27,296 nt of DNA from JBBRZF01 sp038236965 (GTDB lineage Bacteria; Acidobacteriota; Terriglobia; Terriglobales; Acidobacteriaceae), in contig JBBRZF010000029.1 in NCBI GenBank assembly GCA_038236965.1, positions 1-27,296 of the forward strand, written 5' to 3'. The position numbers were made by a program, and so were the translations under genes. A model generated the notes under the pieces. That model saw only the letters and a list, made by a program, of their open reading frames with translations. It searched no databases and had not been told where the DNA came from. Positions 1 through 8,489 of the stretch are shown one piece after another (position 1 is the first letter of the stretch; each line of letters opens with the position of its first letter).

Positions 1-1
1 A

Positions 2-481
2 TTTTCCGTCGTAGTGGATTACGCGCATACGGACGATGCGCTGCGGAACCTGACGAAGCTGGCGCGGGAATTCGTGTTGCGCGATGGAGCGCAGGGGAAA
101 GTGATCACCGTGTTTGGCTGCGGCGGGGATAGGGATAGGACGAAGCGTCCGATGATGGGCGAGGCTGCGGGGACTGGAAGCGATTTTGTGGTGGTGACGT
201 CGGACAATCCGCGAAGCGAAGACCCGCTGGCGATCATGAACGATTCGCTGCCGGGCGTGCAGAAATCGGGCGTGCGCTATGCGATGGAATCGGACCGGCG
301 GAAGGCGATTGCGCTGGCGTTGAGCGAAGCGAAGGCCGGGGACATGGTACTGATCGCGGGCAAGGGTCACGAAAAGACGCAGACGACGCGCGAGGGCGTG
401 TTCGCGTTCGACGATTTCGAAGTTGCGCGCGAAGAGCTGGCGCGGCTGGGCTACGCCAAGGCGACGGGAGAGGCGCGATGA
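2..481 (+). CDS. murE: UDP-N-acetylmuramoyl-tripeptide synthetase MurE, 3' part
   Basis: This is the C-terminal part of the cytoplasmic ligase that adds the third residue to the UDP-MurNAc-dipeptide. The reading frame is open from the left edge, so the start lies outside the window. About 159 residues are visible. They open with VVVDYAHTDDAL, the conserved substrate/ATP region that follows the central domain. They also contain TSDNPRSEDP and AGKGHEKTQ of the C-terminal Mur ligase domain. The DNPR motif is typical of enzymes that use meso-diaminopimelate; lysine-adding enzymes have a different motif, so meso-DAP peptidoglycan is inferred. The stop overlaps the murF start in an ATGA arrangement, which suggests translational coupling. 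The family and position in the cluster are secure. Confidence 0.95.
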   Translation, partial: FSVVVDYAHTDDALRNLTKLAREFVLRDGAQGKVITVFGCGGDRDRTKRPMMGEAAGTGSDFVVVTSDNPRSEDPLAIMNDSLPGVQKSGVRYAMESDRRKAIALALSEAKAGDMVLIAGKGHEKTQTTREGVFAFDDFEVAREELARLGYAKATGEAR

Positions 482-1863
482 AACTGCAACTGGCGCGCGT
501 AGCGGAATTTACGCACGGCACGGGAGAGTTCGACGGACACGCGGTAACGGAAGGCTACTCCATCGATTCGCGCACGGTGAAACAGGGCGATTTGTTTTTT
601 GCCGTGCAGGGAGAGCATCTCGACGGACACGATTACGTGCAGCAGGCGCTGGCGGCGGGCGCGGTGGCCGCTGTCGTACGAAAAGATGCGCTAACGCGAT
701 TCTGCGTGAAGACGCGATTGATCGCTGTGGACGACACGCTGCTGGCCTTGCAACAACTGGGCGCGGCGGTAAGGCGTTTGTGGGGAAAGACCGTGGTCGG
801 CGTGACCGGGTCGGCCGGGAAGACGACGACCAAGGAAGCCGTCGCGCATGTGTTGAGCGCGAAGCTGCGCGTGTTGAAATCTGTTGGGAACCTGAACAAT
901 CATTTTGGAATGCCGCTGCAATTGCTGCGACTGGAGCCGGAATACGACATCGCTGTCATCGAGATGGGGATGTCGCACGCGGGCGAGATCACGGCGCTGG
1001 CCGCGCTGGCCAAGCCGGACATCGCGTTGGTGACGAATGCCGCGCCGGTACACTTGGAGTTTTTCGATTCCATCGCGGGCATTGCGCGGGCGAAATATGA
1101 GCTGATCGAATCACTGGGAACCGACGGCGTCGCTGTCTTGAACGCGGACGATGAATACGTCTCGCAGTTCGGACGCGACTTTAAGGGCAAAGTCGTGCGC
1201 TACGGCATGAGCCACACGGCGGATGTGCGCGCGGAAAACGTGGTGTCGCTGGGCCAGGATGGTTCGGAGTTCGACGTGGTTGTGGACGGGTTCCGCTCGC
1301 GGGCGAAAATTGCACTGGTGGGGGAGCACAATGTTCTGAACGCCTTGGCGGCCATAGCGGTGGCCCTGGAGCGCGGGATAAAGCCTTCGGAGGCGGTTGG
1401 CGCGTTGGCGACCTTGGCACCCGCCGAAAAGCGGGGCGAGATGGTGGAGATTGACGGAGCCATCGTCATCAACGATTGCTACAATTCGAATCCTAAAGCT
1501 CTGGAAGCAATGGTGGATGCGCTGGCTGCGGTCAGGGCGACGCGCCGTATCGTGGTTGCCGGCGAAATGTTGGAACTCGGCGGGACAGGCGCGGAACTGC
1601 ATCACTCGGCCGGACGGCACATGGCCGGAAAAAAAGTGGATGTCGTACTGGGCGTTCGCGGACTGGCAGAGCACATTGTTGCGGGAGCGCACGAAGGCGG
1701 CGCGGCTGCCATGTTTGTAGCCACTCCGGAAGAAGCAGGCGAGTGGATGGCCCGCGAGGTAAGACCCGGCGACGCCGTGCTGATGAAGGCCTCCAGAGGT
1801 GTGAGGCTGGAGCGTGCGCTGGAGCGATTTAAGAGTTTACGAATTGCGGAATTGCCGGAATAG
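478..1863 (+). CDS. murF: UDP-MurNAc-tripeptide--D-alanyl-D-alanine ligase MurF
   Basis: MurF is the cytoplasmic ATP-dependent ligase that adds D-Ala-D-Ala and completes the UDP-MurNAc-pentapeptide. The 461-residue length is normal for the family. The N-terminal domain contains SIDSRTVKQGDLFFA near residue 28. The ATP-binding loop GVTGSAGKTT spans residues 108-117 with lysine 115. NLNNHFGMPL and IEMGMSHAGE follow in the central domain, and INDCYNSNPKALEAM marks the C-terminal Mur ligase domain. The ATG overlaps the murE stop by four bases. The last residues (RIAELPE) are encoded by a short direct repeat, GAATTGCG/GAATTGCC/GGAAT, that runs into the stop codon, so the extreme C-terminus may be a recent addition. 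Confidence 0.97.
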   Translation: MKLQLARVAEFTHGTGEFDGHAVTEGYSIDSRTVKQGDLFFAVQGEHLDGHDYVQQALAAGAVAAVVRKDALTRFCVKTRLIAVDDTLLALQQLGAAVRRLWGKTVVGVTGSAGKTTTKEAVAHVLSAKLRVLKSVGNLNNHFGMPLQLLRLEPEYDIAVIEMGMSHAGEITALAALAKPDIALVTNAAPVHLEFFDSIAGIARAKYELIESLGTDGVAVLNADDEYVSQFGRDFKGKVVRYGMSHTADVRAENVVSLGQDGSEFDVVVDGFRSRAKIALVGEHNVLNALAAIAVALERGIKPSEAVGALATLAPAEKRGEMVEIDGAIVINDCYNSNPKALEAMVDALAAVRATRRIVVAGEMLELGGTGAELHHSAGRHMAGKKVDVVLGVRGLAEHIVAGAHEGGAAAMFVATPEEAGEWMAREVRPGDAVLMKASRGVRLERALERFKSLRIAELPE

Positions 1864-1919
1864 AAGAGAAACAAAGGTCCGGTTCGGTTGATTCAAGAGA
1901 ATGGTTTCTGGAGAAAGTT

Positions 1920-3059
1920 TTGCTCTACTGGCTTTTATACGAACAGATATTTCGACACTTCAACCTCGGACCATTCCGAATCTTTCGTTATTTGACCTTT
2001 CGCACGGCGTTCGCAAGTCTTACCGCGATGTTCATGGGATTGATCGTGGGGCCGGCGGTGATACGCCGCTTGCGCGATTTCCAGATAGGGCAGTACATCC
2101 GCGAAGAAGGACCGAAGGCGCACCAGAAAAAAGCGGGTACGCCGACCATGGGCGGGGTGCTCATCGCCATCGCCATCGTGGTGCCGACAATACTCTGGGC
2201 CGATCTCAGCAATAAATTCGTTTGGCTGGCTGTGTTCGCGACCCTGGCATTTGGCGGAATCGGGTTCGCGGATGATTATCTAAAGGTCGTGCATCGCCGC
2301 AACCTGGGCTTGACCGGGCGCAGCAAGATGTTTCTGCAGATCGCGTTTAGCGTCATCATCGCCGTGTTCCTGATCCTGTTGCAGGCCAAGGGCGAGTACT
2401 CGACGCACCTGATCGTTCCGTTCATGAAAAGCTTCAAGCCTGACCTGATCATCCAGGGCTTTCTCAATCGTCCGCATCTTTGGCCGATCGCGTTTCTGCC
2501 ATTCATCGGCTTTGTGTGCCTGGTCATCGTGGGCTCCAGCAATGCGGTGAACCTCACGGACGGACTCGATGGGCTGGCCATCGGATGTACGGTGATCGCC
2601 GCTGGCGCCTTGACGGTGCTCACCTACGTGAGCGGCCACGCGCAGTTTGCCGAATACCTGGAACTCTCGCGCATGCCCCAGGTGGGCGAGTTGAGCATCT
2701 TTTGCGGAGCCATGGTGGGGGCGTCCATCGGATTCCTCTGGTACAACGCGCATCCGGCAGAGATATTCATGGGCGACGTAGGCTCGCTGGCCCTGGGTGG
2801 TGCGATAGGGACCGTGGCGGTCATCATTAAGCAGGAGCTGCTGCTGCCGTTCATTGGCGGCGTCTTCGTGATCGAAGCGTTATCGGTGATCATCCAGGTC
2901 GGGTCGTACAAGTTGAGGAAGAAACGAGTGTTCAAGATGGCGCCATTGCACCATCATTTTGAATTGATGGGCTGGTCGGAGTCGAAGATCATCGTGCGCT
3001 TCTGGGTAGCGTCGCTAGTGTTCGCGTTGTTTGCGTTGACGACGTTGAAGCTCAGGTAA
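1920..3059 (+). CDS. mraY: Phospho-N-acetylmuramoyl-pentapeptide transferase MraY
   Basis: MraY is the integral inner-membrane enzyme that moves phospho-MurNAc-pentapeptide onto undecaprenyl phosphate to make lipid I. The TTG at 1920 is chosen as start. It gives MLYWLLYEQIF, the usual family N-terminus, and GGAG at 1910-1913 sits six bases upstream. The product has 379 residues with about ten hydrophobic segments. Visible active-site elements are FADDY (Asp118-Asp119), NLTDGLDGLA (211-220), MGDVGS (Asp286) and the histidine-rich PLHHHFELMGWSE loop (from about 342). It lies 56 bases after murF and 75 bases before murD, so it is probably co-transcribed with both. Confidence 0.97.
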   Translation: MLYWLLYEQIFRHFNLGPFRIFRYLTFRTAFASLTAMFMGLIVGPAVIRRLRDFQIGQYIREEGPKAHQKKAGTPTMGGVLIAIAIVVPTILWADLSNKFVWLAVFATLAFGGIGFADDYLKVVHRRNLGLTGRSKMFLQIAFSVIIAVFLILLQAKGEYSTHLIVPFMKSFKPDLIIQGFLNRPHLWPIAFLPFIGFVCLVIVGSSNAVNLTDGLDGLAIGCTVIAAGALTVLTYVSGHAQFAEYLELSRMPQVGELSIFCGAMVGASIGFLWYNAHPAEIFMGDVGSLALGGAIGTVAVIIKQELLLPFIGGVFVIEALSVIIQVGSYKLRKKRVFKMAPLHHHFELMGWSESKIIVRFWVASLVFALFALTTLKLR

Positions 3060-3134
3060 ACGAGATTTGGTCATCGGGTCATTGAAGATTGAAAATCGTG
3101 CTCCGGACATCGTTAATAGGAATCAGGAAAGAAG

Positions 3135-4508
3135 ATGATGGACGTAAAAGGCAAACGCGTGTTGGTGGTGGGGTTGGGGAAGTCGGGAGTGGCCTCGTCT
3201 TTGTTCCTGCAATCGCGTGGAGCGAAGGTGACGGTGAGCGACGCCAAGTCGCAGGAACAACTGCGGCATGAGATTCCCGCGCTGCTGGATAAAGGCATCG
3301 TGGTGGAAACGGGCAAGCATGGCGAACGCACCTTCCGCGACCAGGACCTCATCGTGGTGAGTCCGGGCGTTCCGAGTGACGTTCCGCCCCTTTTCAACGC
3401 GCGTCGCGAAGGCACTCCGGTCATCGGCGAGATCGAGTTGGCTGCGCGTTATTTGGAAGGCCAGATCGTGGCCATCACCGGATCGAATGGAAAGACCACC
3501 ACGACCACGCTAACCGGGGAAGTGATTGCCGCCGGGGGACGCAAGGTGCTGGTCGGCGGAAATATTGGGACGCCGGCAATCACCTTCGTCGACCAGTCTT
3601 CGCCGGAGACATGGGTCGTGCTGGAGATTTCCAGCTTCCAGTTGGAAACCATCGAGACCTTCCGTCCGCATATCTCGGCCATTCTGAACGTGACGCCGGA
3701 CCATCTTGACCGTCACGGTTCGATGGAAAATTACATTGCGGCGAAGAAACGCATCTTCGAGACGCAGACGGAAAAAGATTTTGCGGTGCTCAATGCGGAC
3801 GACGCGACCTGTGTCGCAATGGGCCAAGGACTGAAGTCCGAAGCTTACTGGTTCAGCCGCTTGCACGAAGTGAAGCGTGGAGCCTTCGTGCGGGATGGAA
3901 AGATTTATTTCCGTGATGCCAAGGGCGACCTGGAGATACTGCCGGTTTCGGAGATCACGCTGAAGGGCGCGCACAACGTGGAGAACGTGCTGGCAGCGGT
4001 GACCATGGGAAGGCTGGCAGAAATAGAGCCGGCAGCGATTCGGCAAGCGGTAAAAGACTTCAAAGCCGTGGAGCATCGCCTGGAATACGTTGCCACCATA
4101 CAAGGCGTGCAGTATTTCAACGACTCCAAGGCGACCAACGTCGATGCGACCATCAAGGCGCTGGAGTCATTTCCGGGATGCGTGCATTTGATTCTGGGCG
4201 GCAAGGATAAAGGATCGGATTACACCTTGTTGAACGACCTGCTGCGCGAGCGCGTGAAGAAGGTTTACACCATCGGCGCGGCGGCCGAGAAGATCGAGCA
4301 GCAGCTTACGGGCGTGGCCGACGTCTTCAGTGCGGGCACGCTGGACAATGCGGTGCGTCGCGCGGCAGAGAGCGCCGTCGCTGGCGACATCATTCTGCTG
4401 GCTCCGGCCTGCGCCAGCTTTGACCAGTTCGTCAGTTACGAACAGCGGGGCAAGGTCTTCAAGGAAGCCGTACACGCGCTGGCAGCGCGGCATGGCGGAG
4501 CGTCGTAG
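3135..4508 (+). CDS. murD: UDP-N-acetylmuramoyl-L-alanine--D-glutamate ligase MurD
   Basis: MurD is the cytoplasmic ligase that adds D-glutamate to UDP-MurNAc-L-Ala. The 457-residue length fits the family. The N-terminal Rossmann-like domain has VLVVGLGKSGVA (from about residue 9). The ATP loop AITGSNGKTTTT contains lysine 120. Further Mur ligase motifs are LNVTPDHLDRHG, YFNDSKATNVDAT and LGGKDKGSDY. There are two in-frame ATGs at 3135 and 3138; the first is used here, with the purine-rich AGGAAAGAAG just upstream, but the second is equally possible. The 75-base gap to mraY contains a short repeat (GGTCATCG/GGTCATTG). The stop codon directly abuts the ftsW start. Confidence 0.97.
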   Translation: MMDVKGKRVLVVGLGKSGVASSLFLQSRGAKVTVSDAKSQEQLRHEIPALLDKGIVVETGKHGERTFRDQDLIVVSPGVPSDVPPLFNARREGTPVIGEIELAARYLEGQIVAITGSNGKTTTTTLTGEVIAAGGRKVLVGGNIGTPAITFVDQSSPETWVVLEISSFQLETIETFRPHISAILNVTPDHLDRHGSMENYIAAKKRIFETQTEKDFAVLNADDATCVAMGQGLKSEAYWFSRLHEVKRGAFVRDGKIYFRDAKGDLEILPVSEITLKGAHNVENVLAAVTMGRLAEIEPAAIRQAVKDFKAVEHRLEYVATIQGVQYFNDSKATNVDATIKALESFPGCVHLILGGKDKGSDYTLLNDLLRERVKKVYTIGAAAEKIEQQLTGVADVFSAGTLDNAVRRAAESAVAGDIILLAPACASFDQFVSYEQRGKVFKEAVHALAARHGGAS

Positions 4509-5600
4509 ATGGCAAAGCGCGTCAGTGTCGACCGGTGGCTGTTCGGCGTCACGCTGCTGCTGGTGTTCATCGGCCTGGTGATGGTTTTCAGCGCGTCGGC
4601 CGTTATCGCCAAAGAAAAATTTGGTTCGCAAACGCATTTCTTGGCGCGGCAATTCGGATTCGCAGTGGCGGGCATTCTCGCCATGTTCTTTCTGATGAAT
4701 TTCGATTACAAGAAACTGAAGTCGCCGGCAATCGTTTTCACGATCATGGGCGTTACGATGCTGTGCCTGATTGCGGTGTTTGCGCTGGACCGCTCGCACA
4801 ATACGCATCGCTGGATCAAACTCGGCGGATTCTCCTTCCAACCCTCGGAACTGGCTAAGCCGGCCATCATTCTCTATCTCGCCTATTTTCTGGAGACACG
4901 CTTCAAGCAGATCAACGATTGGAAAAAGACGCTGATTCCGGCGGTGATTCCGACCGTAGTGTTTGCCGGACTGATCGTCTTACAGCCTGATCTCGGCACG
5001 TCCATGGCCTGCTTCTTTATCACGGCTGCCATGCTGTTCGTCGCGGGCATCGAGTGGAAGTACTTCGGATTCGCGGCACTGGCGTCGATTCCGCCGCTGT
5101 ATTTTTTGCTGTTCAGAACGGCGTGGCGCTACAAGCGATTGCTGGCGTTTTGGAATCCGTATGCGGATCCGCAGGGCTCGGGATTCCACATGATCCAGTC
5201 GCTCATCGCCGTGGGCACCGGCGGCGTGACGGGCTCAGGATTGATGGAAGGCAAGCAGAAACTTTTCTACCTGCCTGAGCCGCAGACGGATTTTATTTTT
5301 GCTGTCATCTCGGAAGAGTTCGGATTGTTCGGCTCCATCGCGTTGGTCATCCTTTTCGGCATCTTCTGCTGGCGCGGCATGCGGGCGGCAATCAGGACGC
5401 GCGACCCTTATGCGCGCTTCCTTGCCGTGGGCATTACGTCGATGGTCGTCATCCAGGCGTTTTTCAACATCAGCGTGGTGCTGGGTCTGCTGCCGACGAA
5501 AGGCATTCCGCTGCCATTCATTTCTTATGGCGGCTCTTCGCTGTTCATCACGCTGGCGAGCGTAGGCGTTCTCCTCAACATCACGCAGCAAACGGACTGA
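4509..5600 (+). CDS. ftsW: Septal peptidoglycan polymerase FtsW (SEDS family)
   Basis: FtsW is the SEDS-family glycosyltransferase that polymerises lipid II at the division septum together with a class B penicillin-binding protein. The 363-residue protein is almost entirely membrane-embedded, with about ten hydrophobic segments. Diagnostic motifs are FQPSELAKPA (about 110-119), LQPDLGTS (158-165), PEPQTDFIFAVISEEFG containing the family's catalytic-type aspartate (Asp261), and PTKGIPLPFISYGGSS (329-344). FtsW is preferred over RodA because of the dcw context. The ATG follows the murD stop with no gap. GGAG at 4497-4500 inside murD is the likely ribosome binding site. murG begins one base after the stop. 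Confidence 0.96.
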   Translation: MAKRVSVDRWLFGVTLLLVFIGLVMVFSASAVIAKEKFGSQTHFLARQFGFAVAGILAMFFLMNFDYKKLKSPAIVFTIMGVTMLCLIAVFALDRSHNTHRWIKLGGFSFQPSELAKPAIILYLAYFLETRFKQINDWKKTLIPAVIPTVVFAGLIVLQPDLGTSMACFFITAAMLFVAGIEWKYFGFAALASIPPLYFLLFRTAWRYKRLLAFWNPYADPQGSGFHMIQSLIAVGTGGVTGSGLMEGKQKLFYLPEPQTDFIFAVISEEFGLFGSIALVILFGIFCWRGMRAAIRTRDPYARFLAVGITSMVVIQAFFNISVVLGLLPTKGIPLPFISYGGSSLFITLASVGVLLNITQQTD

Positions 5601-5601
5601 T

Positions 5602-6687
5602 ATGCGCGCAATCCTGGCAGGCGGAGGAACGGGCGGCCACGTGATTCCCGCGCTGGCCATCGCGCATGAGCTGCGTGCGCGCTACGGCGCGGAAATCATC
5701 TTCATCGGCACGGCGCGAGGCATCGAGTCGCGCCTGGTTCCGCAAGCCGGATACGAACTGAGCCTCATTGAAGTGGGCGGATTGAATCGGGTGAGCCTCG
5801 CGACGCGCATGAAGACCCTGCTGGCCTTGCCGATGGCAGGATTCGCGTCGGCGCGGATATTGAGCGAGTTCAATCCCGACGTGGTGATAGGCGTGGGCGG
5901 ATATGCGTCTGGCCCGGCGATGGCGGCGGCGGGACTGAGAGATATTCCGACGGTGGTGTTCGAGCCGAACGTGATACCCGGATTCGCAAATAGGATCGTC
6001 GCGTCGATGGCGACCGTGGCGGCCGTGCATTTCGAGGAGACCTGCCGCTACTTTGGAAAATGCGAAGTGACGGGCGTCCCGGTGCGCAGAGCGTTTTTCC
6101 ATGTGCCTGCGCGAGAAGCGGGCGCAAGGCCGACGCTGCTGCTGATGGGCGGAAGCCAGGGCGCGCACGCTCTCAACCTTGCCTTGACCGGCGCGCTGCC
6201 GCTGCTGCACACGGCGATGCCGGAGTTGCACATCATTCATCAGACGGGCGGGAAGGATTACGCAAACTGCTCGGCGGAATATCTGCGAGTGGGCGTGTCG
6301 GCCGAAGTTTCTCCCTTCATTGACGACATGCCGGGCTCGTTTGCGCAAGCGGATGTACTGCTGTGTCGCTCGGGCGCAAGCACGGTGGCGGAAGTTGCAG
6401 CCGCGGGAAAGCCTGCGATTTTTGTTCCGTTGCCCACGGCGGCGGACGACCATCAGCGTCGGAACGCCGAGACGCTGGCCAAACACGCGGCGGCCATGTT
6501 GATTCCGGAAAAAGAATTGACGCCGGAAAAGCTGGCGTCCGCCGTGTTGGGCTTGTTCGCGGATAAGAAGAAGTTGCGCGAGATGAGCGCAGCGGCGAGG
6601 CGTATGTCGCACGAAGACGCGGCAGGGCACATCGCGAGGATAGCGGCGCGAGCGGCGGGAGTCAGAGAGGCAGACGTCAGACGCTAG
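5602..6687 (+). CDS. murG: UDP-GlcNAc:lipid I N-acetylglucosaminyltransferase MurG
   Basis: MurG is the membrane-associated GT28-family transferase that converts lipid I to lipid II on the inner face of the cytoplasmic membrane. The 361 residues are of normal length. The N-terminus has the glycine-rich acceptor loop GGGTGGHVIPAL (7-18). GVGGYASGPA follows in the first domain. The donor-binding half has LLMGGSQGAHALN, HQTGGKDY, PFIDDMPGSFAQADV and CRSGASTVAEVAAAGKPA with the DDHQRRNAE segment. There is no clear ribosome binding site, so translation is probably coupled to ftsW. The last residues (VREADVRR) are encoded by a GACGTC-rich repeat tract that continues past the stop and look non-conserved. 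Confidence 0.96.
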   Translation: MRAILAGGGTGGHVIPALAIAHELRARYGAEIIFIGTARGIESRLVPQAGYELSLIEVGGLNRVSLATRMKTLLALPMAGFASARILSEFNPDVVIGVGGYASGPAMAAAGLRDIPTVVFEPNVIPGFANRIVASMATVAAVHFEETCRYFGKCEVTGVPVRRAFFHVPAREAGARPTLLLMGGSQGAHALNLALTGALPLLHTAMPELHIIHQTGGKDYANCSAEYLRVGVSAEVSPFIDDMPGSFAQADVLLCRSGASTVAEVAAAGKPAIFVPLPTAADDHQRRNAETLAKHAAAMLIPEKELTPEKLASAVLGLFADKKKLREMSAAARRMSHEDAAGHIARIAARAAGVREADVRR

Positions 6688-6705
6688 ACGTCGGACGTCA
6701 GCTAG
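6661..6705 (+). repeat. GACGTC-rich micro-repeat across the murG stop
   Basis: GACGTC occurs three times in about 28 bases, in the phrases GACGTCAGACG and GACGTCGGACGTCAG, preceded by a related GTCAGAGAGG. The tract begins inside murG, spans its stop codon and ends in the intergenic space. CTAGACGTC and GACGTCAGCTAG also make an imperfect palindrome. The origin is unknown. Confidence 0.6.
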
Positions 6706-6756
6706 AGCGGGAACTCACCCGAAGACACGAAGAAAATCTTCGGGCGAAGTCATGCC

Positions 6757-6823
6757 CTGATACAAAACTCGCTCTCCGCGAGATTCGTGCGCTGAAACAA
6801 GCCTCGCTCTCGGCGAAGGTCGT
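6757..6823 (+). repeat. Pair of 32-base direct repeats between murG and murC
   Basis: Two copies of a 32-base unit start at 6757 and 6792, about 35 bases apart, and match at about 25 of 32 positions. Both share CTGA-ACAA followed by CTCGCTCTC and GCGA. The CTCGC/GCGAG arms form a small hairpin in the first copy and a weaker one in the second. A separate 8-bp inverted repeat, CCCGAAGA/TCTTCGGG, lies just upstream at 6718-6744. No protein is encoded here. The 192 bases from the murG stop to the preferred murC start hold only these elements and a pyrimidine-rich stretch before murC. Confidence 0.6.
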
Positions 6824-6879
6824 AGTCACAAGACTCCTTCCTAAGCTGGTTTCCTTCCTCCGTGTTACCCTTTTTCTTC

Positions 6880-8283
6880 ATGTTCGCGAAGATTCAGCGC
6901 ATACATTTCGTTGGGATAGGCGGCATCGGCATGAGCGGGATTGCCGAGGTGCTGCTCTCGCTTGGTTACAGAGTCTCCGGGTCAGACCTGCGCTCGTCCC
7001 AGGTGACCGAGCGATTGGCAAAACTGGGCGCGATGGTTTTCGAGGGACACGCGGCGGAAAACGTTCACGGTGCGGAGGTGGTTGTCACCAGTTCTGCGAT
7101 TGCGCGGATGAATCCCGAAGTGCTGGAAGCGCGCAAACTTCATCTGCCGCTCATTCAGCGGGCGGAGATGCTGGCCGAGTTGATGCGTCTGAAATACGGC
7201 ATCGCCATCGCGGGCATGCATGGCAAGACGACGACGACGAGCATGGTCGCGGCCGTGCTCTCGGCGGGCGGCCTGGATCCGACGGTGGTGGTGGGCGGAC
7301 GCGTTGATTCCATGGGGTCGAACGCGCGCTGGGGGAAGTCGCAATACCTGGTCGCGGAGGCCGATGAAAGCGATCGCTCATTCCTGAAGCTGTCTCCGAT
7401 TTTGTCGGTGGTGACCAACATCGATCGCGAACATATGGATTGCTATCGCGACATGGAAGACGTGGAGCGCACCTTCCTCGACTTCATGGATCGCGTCCCG
7501 TTCTACGGCATGATCGTGGCCTGCAACGATAACGATGCATTGCGCGCGCTGCTGCCGAAAGTAGAGCGGCGGGTGACGACCTACGGGACGCGGGCGGATT
7601 CCGATTTCCGCGTCGAGATGCTTGAGCTCGAGGCCGGGGCGGGCGAGGTCAACAATTCTTTCCGCGTGAATTTCAAGGGCGTGGATCTCGGAGTCTTTCG
7701 TCTGCATGTGCCGGGTCGGCACAACGTGTTGAACGCGACGGCGGCCATCGCAGTGGCCATCGGCCTGGACATGAACGTAGAGCACATACGCGAGGCGCTG
7801 GAGAAATTCAGCGGCGTCGATCGCAGGTTCCAACACAAGGGTCGCGTGGGAAACGTGGATGTGGTAGACGATTACGGACACCATCCCACGGAGATCAAGG
7901 CGACGCTGGCGGCGGCGCGTACCTGCGGATACAAGAAGGTGCGAGTCGTCTTCCAGCCGCATCGCTACACGCGCACTCAGTTGCTAATGGACGATTTTGC
8001 GGATGCCTTTGTGGACGCGGATTCGGTTTGCGTTCTGCCTATCTACGCTGCGAGCGAACAGCCCATCGAAGGCGTGAGCGGCGAATCGCTGGCACGGCGG
8101 ATACATTGCCGGGGAAATGAAAAAGCGTGTTACGTGGCGTCCTTCGAAGACGCCGCGGAGTGGATTTCCGCCAACGCCAGTGAAGGCGAGATGGTGATGA
8201 CCCTCGGAGCGGGAAGCGTTTCGCAACTGGGGCCGCAGATTATCGAGAGGCTTGAGAGAGCGAAAGTCAGCAGTGAGTCGTGA
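6880..8283 (+). CDS. murC: UDP-N-acetylmuramate--L-alanine ligase MurC
   Basis: MurC is the cytoplasmic ligase that adds L-alanine, the first residue of the stem peptide, to UDP-MurNAc. The ATG at 6880 is preferred because it gives MFAKIQRIHFVGIGGIGMSG, the usual family start; an in-frame GTG at 6862 would add six residues. The product has 467 residues. Visible motifs are GIGGIGMSGIAEVL, the ATP loop GMHGKTTTT (112-120, lysine 116), EADESDRSF, DDYGHHPTEI and FQPHRYTRT. The region before the start is pyrimidine-rich and lacks a ribosome binding site, unlike most neighbours. The final codons (KVSSES) lie in a repeat tract that continues beyond the stop. Confidence 0.96.
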   Translation: MFAKIQRIHFVGIGGIGMSGIAEVLLSLGYRVSGSDLRSSQVTERLAKLGAMVFEGHAAENVHGAEVVVTSSAIARMNPEVLEARKLHLPLIQRAEMLAELMRLKYGIAIAGMHGKTTTTSMVAAVLSAGGLDPTVVVGGRVDSMGSNARWGKSQYLVAEADESDRSFLKLSPILSVVTNIDREHMDCYRDMEDVERTFLDFMDRVPFYGMIVACNDNDALRALLPKVERRVTTYGTRADSDFRVEMLELEAGAGEVNNSFRVNFKGVDLGVFRLHVPGRHNVLNATAAIAVAIGLDMNVEHIREALEKFSGVDRRFQHKGRVGNVDVVDDYGHHPTEIKATLAAARTCGYKKVRVVFQPHRYTRTQLLMDDFADAFVDADSVCVLPIYAASEQPIEGVSGESLARRIHCRGNEKACYVASFEDAAEWISANASEGEMVMTLGAGSVSQLGPQIIERLERAKVSSES

Positions 8284-8337
8284 GTAGCGAGTCGCGAGTG
8301 AAACCGGAGAACCGGAGAGCCCGCGAAGCGGAGAACC
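8266..8337 (+). repeat. Micro-repeat tract across the murC stop
   Basis: Two different short-phrase repeats follow each other. First is a GTGAGTC / GTGAGTAGC / GAGTCGC / GAGTG series at 8266-8300, which includes the murC stop codon. Second is ACCGGAGA, ACCGGAGA and CGGAGAACC at 8303-8337. The units are 7-10 bases and imperfect. No coding or palindromic role is evident. Confidence 0.6.
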
Positions 8338-8381
8338 AAGGCAAGACGCTTCTGTAAATCGCTCATTTTCAAAGATTTCTC

Positions 8382-8486
8382 AGCGGGGCAATCCTGCCTT
8401 CCGCTACCCTCGAAAAATAATTGGTAACCGTGTTAACCATTTCTTCGCACATCCGTCTTTTAGGCAGGCAGAAGTGGAGAGCCTGC
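8382..8486 (+). promoter_or_regulatory. Leader hairpins of the unknown murC-ftsQ gene
   Basis: This leader holds three structures. At 8382-8405, AGCGG-GGCA pairs with TGCC-tt-CCGCT around a four-base loop. At 8423-8437, GGTAACCGTGTTAACC-like bases form an imperfect palindrome that could bind a dimeric regulator. At 8464-8486, GCAGGC and GCCTGC pair perfectly around an 11-base loop that contains GTGGAGA, the best candidate ribosome binding site, a few bases before the ATG at 8490. Whether the last hairpin presents or hides the site cannot be decided from sequence. Confidence 0.4.
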
Positions 8487-8489
8487 GAA

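Noticed and set aside
5581..6630. 349-codon frame on the - strand
   Set aside because: Antisense shadow of murG; the product is Arg/His-rich without any domain.
6757..6823. Possible CRISPR array
   Set aside because: Only two imperfect copies with a 3-base gap; no spacers and no cas genes.
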